Shown one piece after another: positions 23,601-30,585 of a stretch of DNA of 64,000 nt. Source of the DNA: Acheta domesticus. Lineage: Eukaryota; Arthropoda; Insecta; Orthoptera; Gryllidae. Where the stretch lies: assembly GCA_031308135.1 (NCBI GenBank), contig JAHLJT010009355.1, positions 4,401,217 to 4,465,216 on the forward strand, given 5' to 3'. The first letter of the stretch is position 1, and each line of letters opens with the position of its first letter. A model generated the notes under the pieces. That model was not told where the DNA came from. It did not search any database and was given only the letters and a program-made list of their open reading frames with translations. A program made the translations under genes and the position numbers.

Positions 23601-26600
23601 ACCTACTGAGATTATACTGAAACAATATACTGTGATATACAAAATATTATGTTTTGTCAATAACATTTGCTGTAAATGGGTTGGGTTAAAAGGGTCGGCA
23701 AATGGCAATACACAGCCTTAGCAACGCCGGCGTAGTGGTCGGCAAGTTAGAGATATATAATTATTTCCTTTCAGATTCCTCGCCATACTGTATAGTTGGC
23801 AGATCAAGTAATCGGCTATCTAGACGATAGCGATTATCTATTACGGGACCCATTGACCCAGCTAGCCGGCCATTTATCCATTCGTTAAAATTAGCTGTGG
23901 AAGTATTGGTTTCAATTATCGTAACCTGTTCCTGGCGCCCAAAATTTTACTATAAATTGGGAACGGGTCACGATTATAACCGTCCTAAGGTGAATGATGT
24001 CAACGATCTCGTAATAGTTTATGACGAGACATTGTTGGTACATTTCAATACATATATCATACTTAATGCTTAATAGGAGAAATGATTAAATGCGAATAAG
24101 CTGAGTTGGTGCGCAGGTGGAGAACGCGGGGGCGGCGCGGCGCGGGACGGTGCGCGTGTTCCTGGGCCCGCGCCACGACGAGCGCGCCAGCCCGCTCACG
24201 CTGCGCGACCAGCGCCTCTACTTCGTCGAGCTCGACAAGTTCTCCGTCCACCGTGAGTGCAGCACCCCACCACTCCACTTCTTTTATTAACACACAGCAA
24301 CGTTCATTAACAGCACCAACGGAACATTTCAATTTATTTGTTTGTACTTAGGAAATCAATTATTTTCAATTGTCTGCTTTATTCAATTGTCATTTTCGCG
24401 CCCTCTCCATACTTTATTCCGCCTTGTCCTCTGTCTCTTTAAGTATCGTGATTCAGTCTTGACACCTTTCAATGCCTTTTGCTCTGTTGGAATACCACCC
24501 CACTCTTCGAAGGCCCTTTTAATCGCCTAATGACTTAAGAGATTCAATTAATTTCCAAGACTCATTTCCTACTTTCGCTATAGCCGAGGTTCAGGTTCAC
24601 TACAACCGAGTCTTCTTATGCTTATTTGTAATGCGAGAGAAATGGGACCAGTGACTTAAGTTCACTATAACCGAGGGTTCACTATATTCGAGTTCACTAA
24701 AACCGGAGTCTTCTGTACATCGACCAAAAACCGTCGATTCGCATCCGCAACAAAGCATCAATGTTCCACCAAAACCATCGATGGTTTTCAACCTCGATAT
24801 TTTTATTAAATTACGAAACGATGATATAATGATGGGTATTAATACACGAGTGTGATATGACGATATAAGCGAGGAAGTGCAAGTATCGTTAACTTCACAT
24901 CAGTATGTTAATGCCCATTACATCGACTTCCTTACGGTACTTTTACTATAACTAATGGTAGCGTTTATAAACTACACATTTACATTGAATCGTTTCGTGA
25001 CAACTGACACGCAGGAATCAGCCAAGGCCACCTAGCGGACAGCTCCCTATCCACCGCACGTGGCTTTGTTTTACCAGAACGCCGGCGAGGGAGTACAGAA
25101 GTTGCTGCAATAATAATAAAATACATTTATTCTAAAGATTGTCAATGATTAATAAGTATCAATGCCACTGTGTAACAGGGAACTTTTTTCTGAAGTGAAA
25201 ATGTGTGTTCTTTAGTGATTTTTGCATTCTAAATTCAAATTTGAGGTTGAAAATTGCGTATCAGGGATAGTTTTACAAATACAGAAACATACCGTCATAG
25301 TTTCATATTAGGTTTCTAGTAAAGTGGTAATGTGTATATAGCAAAGTTGGATACATTGATTATGTGCTAAATATTCTGCCACTAGCTGCGTTGTTTCTTG
25401 CATCAGCAACGATCGTATGACTGTGTTAACTATATCTTATATTCCATTTCAAAATTAATCTAGTTTGTATAAGGATTTTGACTTACAGCACGCTCATCTG
25501 TAAATTTTCTTCAATCTCTTCTTGTGTTTATACGATGGTAAAATATTAAAGTTATTATTCCAATTGTCTTGAATATTGACATTACAAAGAATTTTAATCC
25601 TTACCATTTCTAACATCTGATAATGTAAGTAAACGTTAGTACAAACTCACAAATTTAAAAACAAAATAGTTCATAAACTATCCCTAATAGAAAAATATAA
25701 ACACAGATCTGAATTCAGCTTAAAATGTCTGTAAGAATCACGCTCTTATTATCCAGAAAAAATATTTTTTTGCGACACAATGCACTTAGTATGTAAGATT
25801 CTCTGTGATTGGTCAAGAACCTGTATCATAATGAAATCTGTATCGTAATGACTATAGTTATGCAATGGGTTACAGGCATCAAATGACAGAATTATACAAT
25901 AGGAGTAGAAAAAGTACGTTTTTTGTATTCCAGCATTATAACGACTTTTTATATTGCAAGAAATCGCCCATAATCGGGCTTTTTACGGCACAAATGATGA
26001 CGTATTAGATTTACGACATGAATGATTGCGTCATCACAAATCCAGCCAATAGCAGTGAGAGAATTAGGGGGAGGTTAGAGGTAAACAGAACAGTCGAACC
26101 ACAGTTTCTCGCACAGATGACAAATACCCGAGACATCACAGGAAAGTTGTTTCGCAAAATTAAGTTTGATTCTCTTATAAATTTACAATGCTCTCATACA
26201 AAAAAAAGCGTATGCAACTCGTTTACAATGTTAAGCTTTCTTGTGCGAGTACATGTTTTGAAAACGAGCGGCCTTAGGAGCGAATGTAACAAATTACTAG
26301 CCTTACGATACCCTTTTTGCGCGTTATATCACTACAGCATGCATGCAGTAGTAAAGATGTGCTTCTCAGAATTTTCACTCATGCATCTTTGTACGTTATG
26401 CAGTAGTTCTTCTGAAGGTTAATAGTCGGCCATGAAACATGAACAAAATGTACATCACAAATTACGTACGAGTATTGACAATATAAGAACAACGAGTGAA
26501 ACTAAATTGGTGAAGTAAAGTAGAACAAAACAAAATATTTATCAAGAATAAATTAAATGTTTTACATGTAAACCCTTGGTCTTAGCATTACAAATTATAA

Positions 26601-29010
26601 ACGTCAGTTGCGTTTAGCCGTTCTATAGAGTACGCCAGCAAACCTATATCAGATGTGACTAGTTTTTCTCCTCCTTCTTCCTTATCTTCGGTATTTCCCC
26701 TTCAGGAGTTCGCCGTTTTCCCAATCACCAGGTCTTAAACGTCTGTCCTCCATGGCTTCTTGATGTATTATCCCATTCCAGGGTTGGCCTTCCTCTCTTC
26801 CTTCTCCTTGATGGTTGCCATTCCAACATTTTCTTTGGCCATTTTCCTTCTGTCATCCTCTGGACGTGTCCATACCATTGGAGTGCTTTGTTTTCTAATA
26901 TTTTAGTAATTGAACAAATTCCCTCCCATTTGCTTCCACACGTCCTCATTTCGGACTTTATCATACCGTGTTAATGTAGACTCTTCTCACATAGTCCATT
27001 TCCACCGTTCGTATTTTGTCTCTGATTTATTTTGTTTGGATCTGGTTTGGTTTTTTTGTTTGGACCTCGGATATAGGGAACCCTCGGTTATAGTGAACAT
27101 AACTGATTGCTCGCGTTTCACTTACATTACAAATAAGCAAAAGAAAATTTGTTTTAGTGAACCTGAACCTCCACTATAGAGAACGTAGGAAGTAAATTCT
27201 GAAAATTAATTGGATCTCTTATGTTATTAGGCAATTTAAAAAGGCCTTTAGAATGTTGGACGAAATGTTTTAGACCAAACTTCTGTATTTTGTAGTGTAA
27301 AATCCGAATCTGCAATAAAAAGTGGGGATTCCATTTAAGATTTCAAAATTGTCTCCCGCCTCACCCCTCAAGGGGCGAGCGGAGAAGTTTGATTTTAGGT
27401 CTGAGAGATGTGCCCTTGGAGATATTCATTTTCTCGCCTTAGACATTTTTTGAACGTTGCACATTTTCAATTTTTTTTGTCAAGTTGAATGGGTCTAGGC
27501 GCGGGCCTCGTTTCCTTTGGAACGCTCCTTGCGCTAGTCCTTGCGAGCGGGGCGTTGGTGGCTGCGCAGTGCGCCCGGGGACGAACGTGGTGCGGCGGCG
27601 CAGCGAGGAGTCGACGGTGACGGTGCCGTACAACGTGACGTTCCGCGACCTGGCGGCGCGCCCCGCCGGCGGCGCCGACGAGCTGCAGTTCAACTACTGC
27701 GGCTGCGGCTGGCCGCACCACATGCTGCTGCCCATGGCTCGCGCGAGGGCTTCCCCGCGGAGCTCTTCGTCATGCTCTCCGACCACGCCGCCGACGAGGT
27801 GAGCGGGCAGCCTCCTCCGGCGACCTTCCCTCCCTCTTTTTGGTACTCCCACACTACCTTGTCAGCTGGGTTCACTTCCGGTACGGATTACGAGTATCTA
27901 TTTCCGACTGATTGTTCCACGCAGGTCAGTTGCTACGGCCCTTCCGTTAGGGTAGTTAGGTTCGAGACCCGACGGCGGGAGGATTTTCGCCACTCGCTTG
28001 TCAGCTAGATCGAATTCAGTCGCTATCTGGAGGAGAATTCTACCGGCCGGCTGCTCTGATCGGTAGTTTTCCGTGGTTTCTCCGATAAACACCAGACGAA
28101 TGCCGGAGCAGTACCCTAACAAACGGGCCACGGCCCGCGCGCGATCTTTCCTTCCTCTTCCTTGTCCTATCCTCACCCCTTACACACACACACACACACA
28201 CTAACATGCACTATACGTGCCGGGAGAACGGATGGGAACTTAGAGTTTGTCCGGCGAGGGTGGTGCCCCGCTGGTGGGAGATATCTGGTTGGGGTAAATT
28301 CCGTTAGTCGACGATAGATCGGCGCCGGATCTCGCAATCCAGAGGAGGAAGGTCTCCACCTCCATTTCCCGAGCAAACACTTACGGGACTAACGACCTCA
28401 GCAGTTGACGCTCCCGGAATTACGAACAATCAATCAATCTTTCTGCTCTATCCTCTCTCCTTTCTCAGACTCTACACTACCACACACGTGGGGAGACCAG
28501 CCTGGAGTTTAGAATTTATCCGGCTGGGGAGAGATATAGAGAGAGAAATCCCCCTGAGGGCCAGCAGAGCGAAGGGAGGGTGGCGCTTGTGCGCAGGTGC
28601 AGCAGACGGCGCCGGCGCCGGGGTGCCGCGCGGCGCCCGCCTACTGCGGCGTGCTGGGCCAGCGCTACCCCGACCGCCGCCCCATGGGCTTCCCCTTCGA
28701 CCGCAACCCGCGGCCCGGCGCGCAGACGCTGCAGCGCTTCCTCACGCCCAACATGGCCGCCACGCCCGTCGTGGTGCGCTTCACGGGCGACACGCGCGGC
28801 GCCCGCGGCGCCCGGCGGCACCACCCCGGCCCACCCCCGGCAGCGCCACTGGCAGCGCAACTGGCAGCACAACTGGAAGCGCCACCAGCAGCTTTACCGC
28901 GGTGCAACTGGAAGCGCTACCCGCAGCGGCACCACGACAGCTTCACCGGCAGCGCCAGTGGCAGCGGCGGCGCGTGCCGCCAGCACGGAGCGCCCCCTGG
29001 CCTCCCGTGA
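3494..29010 (+). CDS. PPO: Prophenoloxidase copy A, 12 exons, with two frameshifts
   Basis: Prophenoloxidase is a cytosolic hemocyte zymogen, activated by serine proteases, that oxidises mono- and diphenols to quinones for melanization. Exons: 3494-3604, 4301-4580, 8135-8358, 10304-10506, 11607-11757, 15966-16067, 17184-17354, 19133-19260, 21732-21923, 24117-24252, 27570-27798 and 28597-29010. All borders are GT-AG, and phases agree except in exons 8 and 11, each of which lacks one base. The domain order is hemocyanin N (exons 1-4), copper M (4-8) and C-terminal beta-sandwich (9-12). The start is [14 protein letters not shown] with no signal peptide, as in insect PPOs. The sum is about 780 codons against the usual 685-700; the excess is the C-terminal tail and a Gly/Ala-rich insert. 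As written the frame breaks after CuB, so it is either a young pseudogene or has assembly indels. Confidence 0.9.
3668..4056 (+). mobile_element. tRNA-derived SINE (family 1), intron 1
   Basis: This is a member of the most frequent repeat in the window. Its head has box A-like TGGCTCAGTGC and box B-like GGTTCGAGTCCC in better copies, followed by a body containing GAATTCAGTCGCTGTCTGGA. Here box A is shortened. Relative to its counterpart in copy B (50531-51059), the 3' part has lost about 130 bases. The 3' end carries the family's ACTTACGGGACTAA segment. Confidence 0.8.
4159..4228. repeat. Near-exon perfect hairpin in intron 1
   Basis: The arms 4159-4183 and 4204-4228 are perfect 25-base reverse complements around a 20-base loop. 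The sequence resembles the GTTTCGACC...GAGGAAGACC motif often seen in retroelement non-coding regions. It ends 72 bases before exon 2. Copy B has a longer, rearranged version (51150-51306). Confidence 0.85.
4301..4580 (+). CDS. PPO: PPO-A exon 2 (R-F activation site)
   Basis: The exon opens [20 protein letters not shown]. The Arg-Phe of SDRFA matches the conserved NRFG-type cleavage site of PPOs. It continues through a Gly/Ala-rich stretch ([13 protein letters not shown]) to [20 protein letters not shown], a strongly conserved hemocyanin-N block. It ends in phase 1. The copy B exon is 15 bases shorter because the five-Gly run is absent. Confidence 0.92.
4649..5777. mobile_element. 1129-bp inverted-repeat DNA element, copy A only
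   Basis: The ends are GGCCAGTTTCACCAACC and, inverted, GGCCGGTTTCACCAACC, flanked by CAAGG (4644-4648 and 5778-5782) as a 5-bp target duplication. Copy B at about 51708-51720 has the uninterrupted site. The subterminal regions are full of GATCC/GGATC motifs on both sides. No transposase is visible, so it is non-autonomous. I do not assign a superfamily. Confidence 0.9.
5783..6310 (+). mobile_element. GC-rich retroelement 3' end with A-rich tail, intron 2
   Basis: This GC-rich non-coding segment starts TGGAGGCAGGGAG and ends in CTAATAAAATAAATAATAAA (to about 6310). That shape is expected of the 3' untranslated end of a non-LTR retrotransposon. It is also present in copy B (51708-52220) with small indels. 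No reverse-transcriptase coding is left, so the class is an inference. Confidence 0.45.
6930..8125. repeat. TTTTCGAAAA-type dispersed repeat, intron 2
   Basis: This non-coding AT-rich repeat has recurring AATTTTCGAAAA and A(A/G)TTCAACGAAAA motifs. Related copies lie at about 18060-19080, 46080-46745, 60970-61825 and, inverted, 62215-63800. Its right part (8030-8125), which leads straight into the exon 3 acceptor, is recognisably related to 63815-63905, so the acceptor region may derive from the repeat. Confidence 0.5.
8135..8358 (+). CDS. PPO: PPO-A exon 3
   Basis: It completes the Glu codon begun in exon 2 and reads [20 protein letters not shown], then [18 protein letters not shown] and a [18 protein letters not shown] block. 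All are diagnostic of the PPO N domain. It ends phase 0 at CGG|GTACGAGT. Copy B (54558-54781) has the same length with a few synonymous changes. Confidence 0.93.
8475..9175. mobile_element. Inverted pair of family-1 SINEs, intron 3
   Basis: The left half (8475 to about 8868) is a minus-strand SINE body. The right half (about 8869-9175) is a plus-strand body including GATCAACGCCAGGCGAATGC. Together they form a long imperfect inverted repeat. An (AT)n(GT)n microsatellite at 8578-8642 sits in the left arm and is much longer than in copy B (54897-55525). Confidence 0.75.
9176..9816. other. Intron 3 stretch, nothing recognised
   Basis: This is AT-rich sequence shared with copy B (about 55526-56197). 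It includes a GTTTCGACCCTGTTTCAGG motif at about 9286 of the kind found in retroelement non-coding regions. There is no gene-like frame. Confidence 0.4.
9821..10261. mobile_element. 441-bp piggyBac-type non-autonomous element
   Basis: It is flanked by TTAA on both sides (9817-9820, 10262-10265) with inverted ends CCCTTTGTACTCG and CCCTTTGCACTCG. A TTAA target and CCC-starting ends are the hallmark of piggyBac-superfamily elements. It has no transposase. The same insertion is in copy B (56202-56644), so it predates the gene duplication. Its right end is 42 bases from the start of exon 4. Confidence 0.88.
10304..10506 (+). CDS. PPO: PPO-A exon 4 (CuA site)
   Basis: It reads [20 protein letters not shown], then [18 protein letters not shown] and [11 protein letters not shown]. 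The HWHWH outer histidines and the His of FHQQI are the three CuA ligands of the family. The residue before the first ligand is Cys, whereas insect PPOs usually have His (NLHHWHWH). It ends phase 2 at AG|GTATTC. The polypyrimidine tract before the acceptor is poor. Confidence 0.95.
11326..11365 (+). other. Exon-like 40-nt island in intron 4
   Basis: A good acceptor (CTCCTTTGCAG) and a good donor (AGG|GTAAGT) bracket 40 bases. Copy B keeps both signals (57697-57730 region). Inclusion would add 40 nt, not a multiple of three, and would shift the frame before exon 5. I therefore do not place it in the coding sequence. It could be a poison or decoy exon. Confidence 0.3.
11607..11757 (+). CDS. PPO: PPO-A exon 5 (first donor of a 20-fold array)
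   Basis: It completes the Arg codon from exon 4 and encodes [20 protein letters not shown], then [20 protein letters not shown] and ...AGVKLK, 50 codons, ending phase 0 at AAG|GTGCGA. The last 87 bases (11671-11757) are unit 1 of the tandem array. Using this first donor gives the normal protein, joining to DIRRSDKQ of exon 6. Confidence 0.93.
11671..14020 (+). repeat. 20-copy minisatellite of exon 5 end plus splice donor
   Basis: Units start at CCCATGGACGACGG at 11671, 11792, 11913, 12031, 12153, 12275, 12391, 12507, 12623, 12739, 12855, 12971, 13093, 13209, 13325, 13441, 13557, 13673, 13789 and 13905. Periods are 121, 121, 118, 122 and 122, then mostly 116. Each unit holds 87 exonic bases, the donor AAG|GTGCG and a pyrimidine-rich intronic spacer. 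Two variant sites recur: ACC/AAC in units 11, 13-15 and 19, and CCC/ACA in units 9, 11, 12 and 16. All three forward frames stay open across it because the unit has no stop in any frame. Copy B has one unit. Confidence 0.97.
14040..15327. mobile_element. 1288-bp non-autonomous hAT-type element, copy A only
   Basis: The ends CAGACCTGCACA are perfectly inverted. The 8-bp flanks GTCTACAA are identical (14032-14039, 15328-15335), as expected for the hAT superfamily. Copy B has the intact site at about 58168. It inserted about 20 bases beyond the last array unit. The interior is AT-rich and has no transposase frame. Confidence 0.92.
15336..15965. other. Intron 5 remainder, nothing recognised
   Basis: It is shared with copy B (58170-58856), which has an extra near-palindromic insert around 58329-58350. 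It ends in the exon 6 acceptor CTCTGTTCAG. No gene or repeat family is recognised. Confidence 0.4.
15966..16067 (+). CDS. PPO: PPO-A exon 6
   Basis: The exon has 34 codons, [20 protein letters not shown] then [14 protein letters not shown], phase 0 at both ends. The LERW.DRI.EAI block is conserved in insect PPOs between CuA and CuB. Confidence 0.93.
16375..16470. repeat. Cluster of CATCGATG palindromes
   Basis: GTCGATGTTT, CATCGATGG, GTCGATGTTT and ACATCGATGTTT occur within about 95 bases of intron 6 (repeated in copy B near 59278-59360). Similar clusters lie at 24717-24800 and 37665-37735. They may be terminal regions of a small transposon family or a protein-binding array. I cannot decide from sequence. 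Confidence 0.45.
16789..16887 (+). other. Short conserved reading island in intron 6
   Basis: In copy B (59694-59793) this reads [20 protein letters not shown] and then [13 protein letters not shown] before a GTACAA donor-like site. Copy A has one A fewer near the start, which breaks the frame. It is not part of PPO, where exon 6 and exon 7 join without a gap. I do not recognise the peptide; a transposon or processed-gene fragment is likeliest. Confidence 0.25.
17184..17354 (+). CDS. PPO: PPO-A exon 7 (CuB, first two histidines)
   Basis: The exon has 57 codons and includes [20 protein letters not shown], then [20 protein letters not shown] and HRHL. HNLGH supplies the first two CuB ligands (H-x3-H). 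It is phase 0 at both ends. Unlike most other exons it is AT-rich. Copy B (60090-60260) differs by Ser to Ala at the third residue. Confidence 0.95.
17355..18059. other. Intron 7 first part, nothing recognised
   Basis: This is AT-rich, shared with copy B (60261-60968), and holds no gene-like frame. Confidence 0.4.
18060..19080. repeat. TTTTCGAAAA-type dispersed repeat, intron 7
   Basis: It contains several AATTTTCGAAAA motifs, the run AAGGACCCACAAAACACGAA and a terminal ATTATTCTGTCGG-like region, and matches the sequence at 46080-46745. Homology with copy B ends inside it at about 18978 (= about 62238), 155 bases before exon 8. Confidence 0.6.
19133..19260 (+). CDS. PPO: PPO-A exon 8 (third CuB His), frameshifted
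   Basis: It reads [20 protein letters not shown], then [18 protein letters not shown]; the His of YRWH is the third CuB ligand. The exon is 128 nt. As written it continues TQSKR and ends in phase 2, but exon 9 requires phase 0. Reading one base differently after 19245 gives YTVEE, the residues expected before LSFPGV in PPOs. One base is therefore missing in the run CCTCCTAC (19241-19248). Confidence 0.9.
19655..19895 (+). mobile_element. tRNA-derived SINE (family 1), intron 8
   Basis: Box B-like GGTTCCAGTCCCGAC and the body motif GAATTCTAGCGGCCGGCTGC are present. The box A part is lost. The copy stops in the CGGACTGAGCGCAATCTTTCC segment, so it is truncated at both ends. Confidence 0.8.
19990..20362. 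mobile_element. Pogo/Tigger-like DNA transposon fragment
   Basis: It ends TTCACTATAACCGGAGTCGA, matching the CAGTCGACTCCGGTTATAGT style of pogo/Tigger inverted ends (established family pattern). The copy at 24305-24717 is clearly related. On the minus strand both retain a peptide trace AIK(K/R)AF..W.G(V/I)PTEQ.ALKG, so they derive from a coding element. Confidence 0.6.
20840..21290 (-). mobile_element. LINE 3' coding fragment
   Basis: The minus strand encodes [20 protein letters not shown] followed by [10 protein letters not shown]. This is the typical post-reverse-transcriptase 'WYGHV.RM...GRP' tail of insect non-LTR retrotransposons. Stops and gaps show it is dead. It is related to 26690-26975. 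Confidence 0.75.
21455..21532 (+). mobile_element. SINE family 1 head only
   Basis: This is a clean tRNA-like head: GAGATGGCTCAGTGCACC (box A region) and GGTCCTAGGTTCGAGTCCCG (box B region), then abrupt loss of the body. It is the best-preserved RNA polymerase III promoter of the family in this window. Confidence 0.8.
21732..21923 (+). CDS. PPO: PPO-A exon 9 (C domain)
   Basis: The exon has 64 codons, from [20 protein letters not shown] to [39 protein letters not shown] and LIQ. TFWQQSD.DL.RG.DFTPRG and HLQHAPFTY are near-invariant in insect PPOs. It is phase 0 at both ends and lies in a strongly GC-rich patch. Confidence 0.94.
22011..22068. repeat. 58-nt hairpin after exon 9
   Basis: The arms 22011-22036 and 22043-22068 are inverted with 22 of 26 positions pairing by eye; the inner CGTCACTTGAC part is perfect and the loop is 6 bases. 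It starts 88 bases after the exon 9 donor. It may be a tiny foldback element or a structured intronic RNA. Confidence 0.7.
22069..23062. other. Intron 9 stretch with GC-rich CCCCG repeats
   Basis: About 22519-22550 is a run of CCCCG repeats inside a GC-rich block (22380-22640) with no convincing coding potential. The rest is AT-rich. No gene is recognised. Confidence 0.4.
23118..23215. mobile_element. Fragment of a foldback MITE family
   Basis: The stretch with GGCATTTCGCCTCGGTCGTG and CCGCTAGATGTCGCATG resembles an arm of the complete foldback element at 42259-42485. It is only a partial copy. Confidence 0.4.
23511..23655. mobile_element. hAT-like MITE 5' fragment
   Basis: It starts CAGGACTGTCCAACTTATTA and continues with a shared interior (TATCAAATTCTA, ACTGA.ATTATACTGAAACAA). 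This is the same family as the fuller element at 38188-38497. The right end is not seen. Confidence 0.5.
24117..24252 (+). CDS. PPO: PPO-A exon 10 (C domain)
   Basis: It reads [20 protein letters not shown], then [20 protein letters not shown] and KFSVH, ending one base into a Leu codon (phase 1, C|GTGAGT). The VR.F..P..DER..PL..RDQR...ELDKF pattern is standard PPO. The G-rich start is only weakly conserved in the family. Confidence 0.93.
24305..24717. mobile_element. Pogo/Tigger-like fragment, intron 10
   Basis: It is homologous to 19990-20362 and ends TTCACTAAAACCGGAGTCTT. It shares the minus-strand peptide trace [25 protein letters not shown] (residues partly degenerate). Direct TATAACCGAGG repeats lie near its end. 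Confidence 0.55.
24801..26689. other. Intron 10 stretch, nothing recognised
   Basis: This is mainly AT-rich DNA with no open frame that looks conserved or exon-like. At about 25925-25945 there is a TTTTGTATTCCAGCATTATA segment also seen in intron 5 (about 15500 and 58393), so part of this is an old dispersed repeat. Confidence 0.4.
26690..26975 (-). mobile_element. LINE 3' coding fragment
   Basis: The minus strand encodes [20 protein letters not shown], then [19 protein letters not shown]. This is the conserved C-terminal tail after the reverse transcriptase of insect LINEs. There is no adjoining reverse transcriptase, so it is truncated. Confidence 0.8.
27058..27285. mobile_element. Pogo/Tigger-like fragment, inverse orientation
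   Basis: It has CCCTCGGTTATAGTGAACAT and then AGTGAACCTGAACCTCCACT and AGGCAATTTAAAAAGGCCTT. These are reverse-complement matches to the elements at 19990-20362 and 24305-24717. It is degraded. Confidence 0.5.
27570..27798 (+). CDS. PPO: PPO-A exon 11 (thioester-like motif), frameshifted
   Basis: It completes the Leu codon and gives [20 protein letters not shown], then [25 protein letters not shown] is the thioester-like motif of PPOs. After MLLPM the same frame becomes nonsense, while the next frame gives [21 protein letters not shown], the expected PPO continuation. One G appears to be missing near 27735-27737 (ATGGC). The exon is 229 nt; the expected 230 would restore phase 0 at GAG|GTGAGC. 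Confidence 0.9.
27925..28435 (+). mobile_element. tRNA-derived SINE (family 1), intron 11
   Basis: Box B-like GGTTCGAGACCCGACGGC, the central GAATTCAGTCGCTATCTGGA and a (CA)n at 28182-28201 are present. So is the 3' part with ACTTACGGGACTAACGACCT and GGAATTACGAACAATCAATC. It is nearly full length except for box A. Confidence 0.8.
28440..28555 (+). mobile_element. Partial SINE family 1 copy before exon 12
   Basis: It carries the internal family segment ending ...CGTGGGGAGACCAGCCTGGA and TTATCCGGCTGGGG. It is truncated at both ends and ends about 40 bases before the exon 12 acceptor. Confidence 0.55.
28597..29010 (+). CDS. PPO: PPO-A exon 12 with low-complexity C-terminal tail
   Basis: It starts [20 protein letters not shown] after GTGCGCAG and continues [18 protein letters not shown] and [20 protein letters not shown], the normal PPO end. 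Typical proteins stop within a few residues of this point. Here the frame continues about 85 codons through Pro/Ala/Gln- and Ser/Gly-rich repeats (for example [18 protein letters not shown]) to TGA at 29008-29010. The tail comes from GGCAGC/ACTGGCAGC-type repeats and may be an expansion or the result of another indel. Confidence 0.8.
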   Translation: MQQTAPAPGCRAAPAYCGVLGQRYPDRRPMGFPFDRNPRPGAQTLQRFLTPNMAATPVVVRFTGDTRGARGARRHHPGPPPAAPLAAQLAAQLEAPPAALPRCNWKRYPQRHHDSFTGSASGSGGACRQHGAPPGLP

Positions 29011-29143
29011 CGCGCTCCCCCTCGCTCGTCCGCCCAACGGCTCGCGCAGGCTGCGGGCGGACGAGCTCCTCACGGGCGTTTGGCCTGCAGCTGCACGAGA
29101 CCTGCCCGCTCACCGCTGACGCACACCAAACGTCCACATGACT

Positions 29144-29668
29144 TAGGGGTCGTCTATAAATTACGTAACGCTAAACAGGGGAGGAGGTGATTGAGGCAGC
29201 GTGACGCTGTGTTACATAGGAGTAGGGGGTGTTACGTAACATTTATTTTTTTCACCATTTGCTGAAAGAATTCCTTTTTTACGACTTGTTCTAAAACATT
29301 AAAATATTAAGTAATTAATTTAAAAACAAAAATAAATTAAAGTTATAGGCTTTATATTGGATCTGTAAGATTGCGAAGAAAATAGTCAAAACTGGTAAGT
29401 TTATACTAAAATCCATTTTAATTGGCACTGTTTACTCTTGCCCATTACGGAGTGTACATGGCTTGTGATCAAAAATTTTCTCGCCTTTGCGTCCTTTCTT
29501 TACTCACAACTTGCCCCCGCTTCTTGCATTCACAAGGGAGAGGGTGTTGTCGCAAGCGTTACGTAATTATCATGTGGGGGTTCAAGCGCGCGTTACGTGT
29601 GCGTTACAGGGGAAGAGAGGATATTGAAAATACTCCAATTTGCGTTACGTAATCTATGGACGGCCCTA
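29144..29668. mobile_element. 525-bp inverted-repeat DNA element 3' of PPO-A
   Basis: The ends are TAGGGGTCGTCTATAAATTA and, inverted, TAGGGCCGTCCATAGATTAC, continuing CGTAACGC in both. The flanking 3-bp duplication is ACT (29141-29143, 29669-29671). Additional GTTACGTAAC palindromes occur inside. No transposase is visible. The superfamily is not assigned. Confidence 0.8.
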
Positions 29669-29671
29669 ACT

Positions 29672-30269
29672 TCGATTTAATCACTGCCAGCCATCAAAGC
29701 TTGGAGAATTGTTTATATTTGAGGCAAGAGGCCCTCCTCGCCATCCGGCAACTCTGTAAATGGTTTCAACCTCAAATCAGAAATAAGTATATTTTATTCT
29801 CCTTGTATTATGTTTCATTTATTTACCACAAAAATACATGGAAACAAAAAAATCAGCGGAAAAGGAACCCAGAAATGCTATTTTCCCTTCTTGTTTAAGA
29901 TTCCCCGCCTATGGACACGGCCGTCAAATGTGCGCGTAATAAAATACTAGGCCGGCACTCATGAGCAACAAAGACAGGACTCGAAAAAATACGAATTTTG
30001 AGTTATAACAGTTATTTCTTAGCATTTTATAATGGCTATTGTTAACACAAATCCTGTGAAGCTTATTAGTAATATTTACTTCCTAGACTCCAAAACGCGG
30101 GATTCTTGCATTACAATTGTCTGTGAAATCTGTAAATCTGCATCTTGTAGCTTCAACTGTCAAGTTGTGACTGTATTACAACTCATTAACGATATAGCAA
30201 CCCTCCTGTCCATAATTTTCTTCTCTTTTTTAACTTTTTCGTCTAACTCCTCCTCGTCCTTCTTCGTAC
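29672..30269. other. Spacer downstream of PPO-A, nothing recognised
   Basis: This is AT-rich with no gene-like frame. A clear polyadenylation site for copy A could not be singled out among several AATAAA-like runs. Confidence 0.35.
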
Positions 30270-30552
30270 ACCGGGAGAGATTGCTCAATGCATCAACTGA
30301 TGTCACTGCAGTCCCTCTGACCGGGAGGTCCTAGTTTCCACTCCCAACGGCGGCAGGATTTTCGACACTAGCTTGTCAGCTAGGTCGAATTCAGTCGCTG
30401 TCTGGAGAATTCTAGCGGTCGGCTGCTCTGATCGGTAGTTTTTCTTGGTTTCTCCCATCAACACCAGGCGAATATCGGAGCAGTACCCTAACCAACGGGC
30501 CACGGACCGCGCGCAATCTTTCCTTCCTCTTCCATGTCCTATCCTCACCCCT

Positions 30553-30585
<33 letters not shown>

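Noticed and set aside
28488..29141. 217-codon frame overlapping exon 12
   Set aside because: It is another frame of the GC-rich last PPO exon. The PPO motifs ([17 protein letters not shown]) are in the frame starting at 28597.
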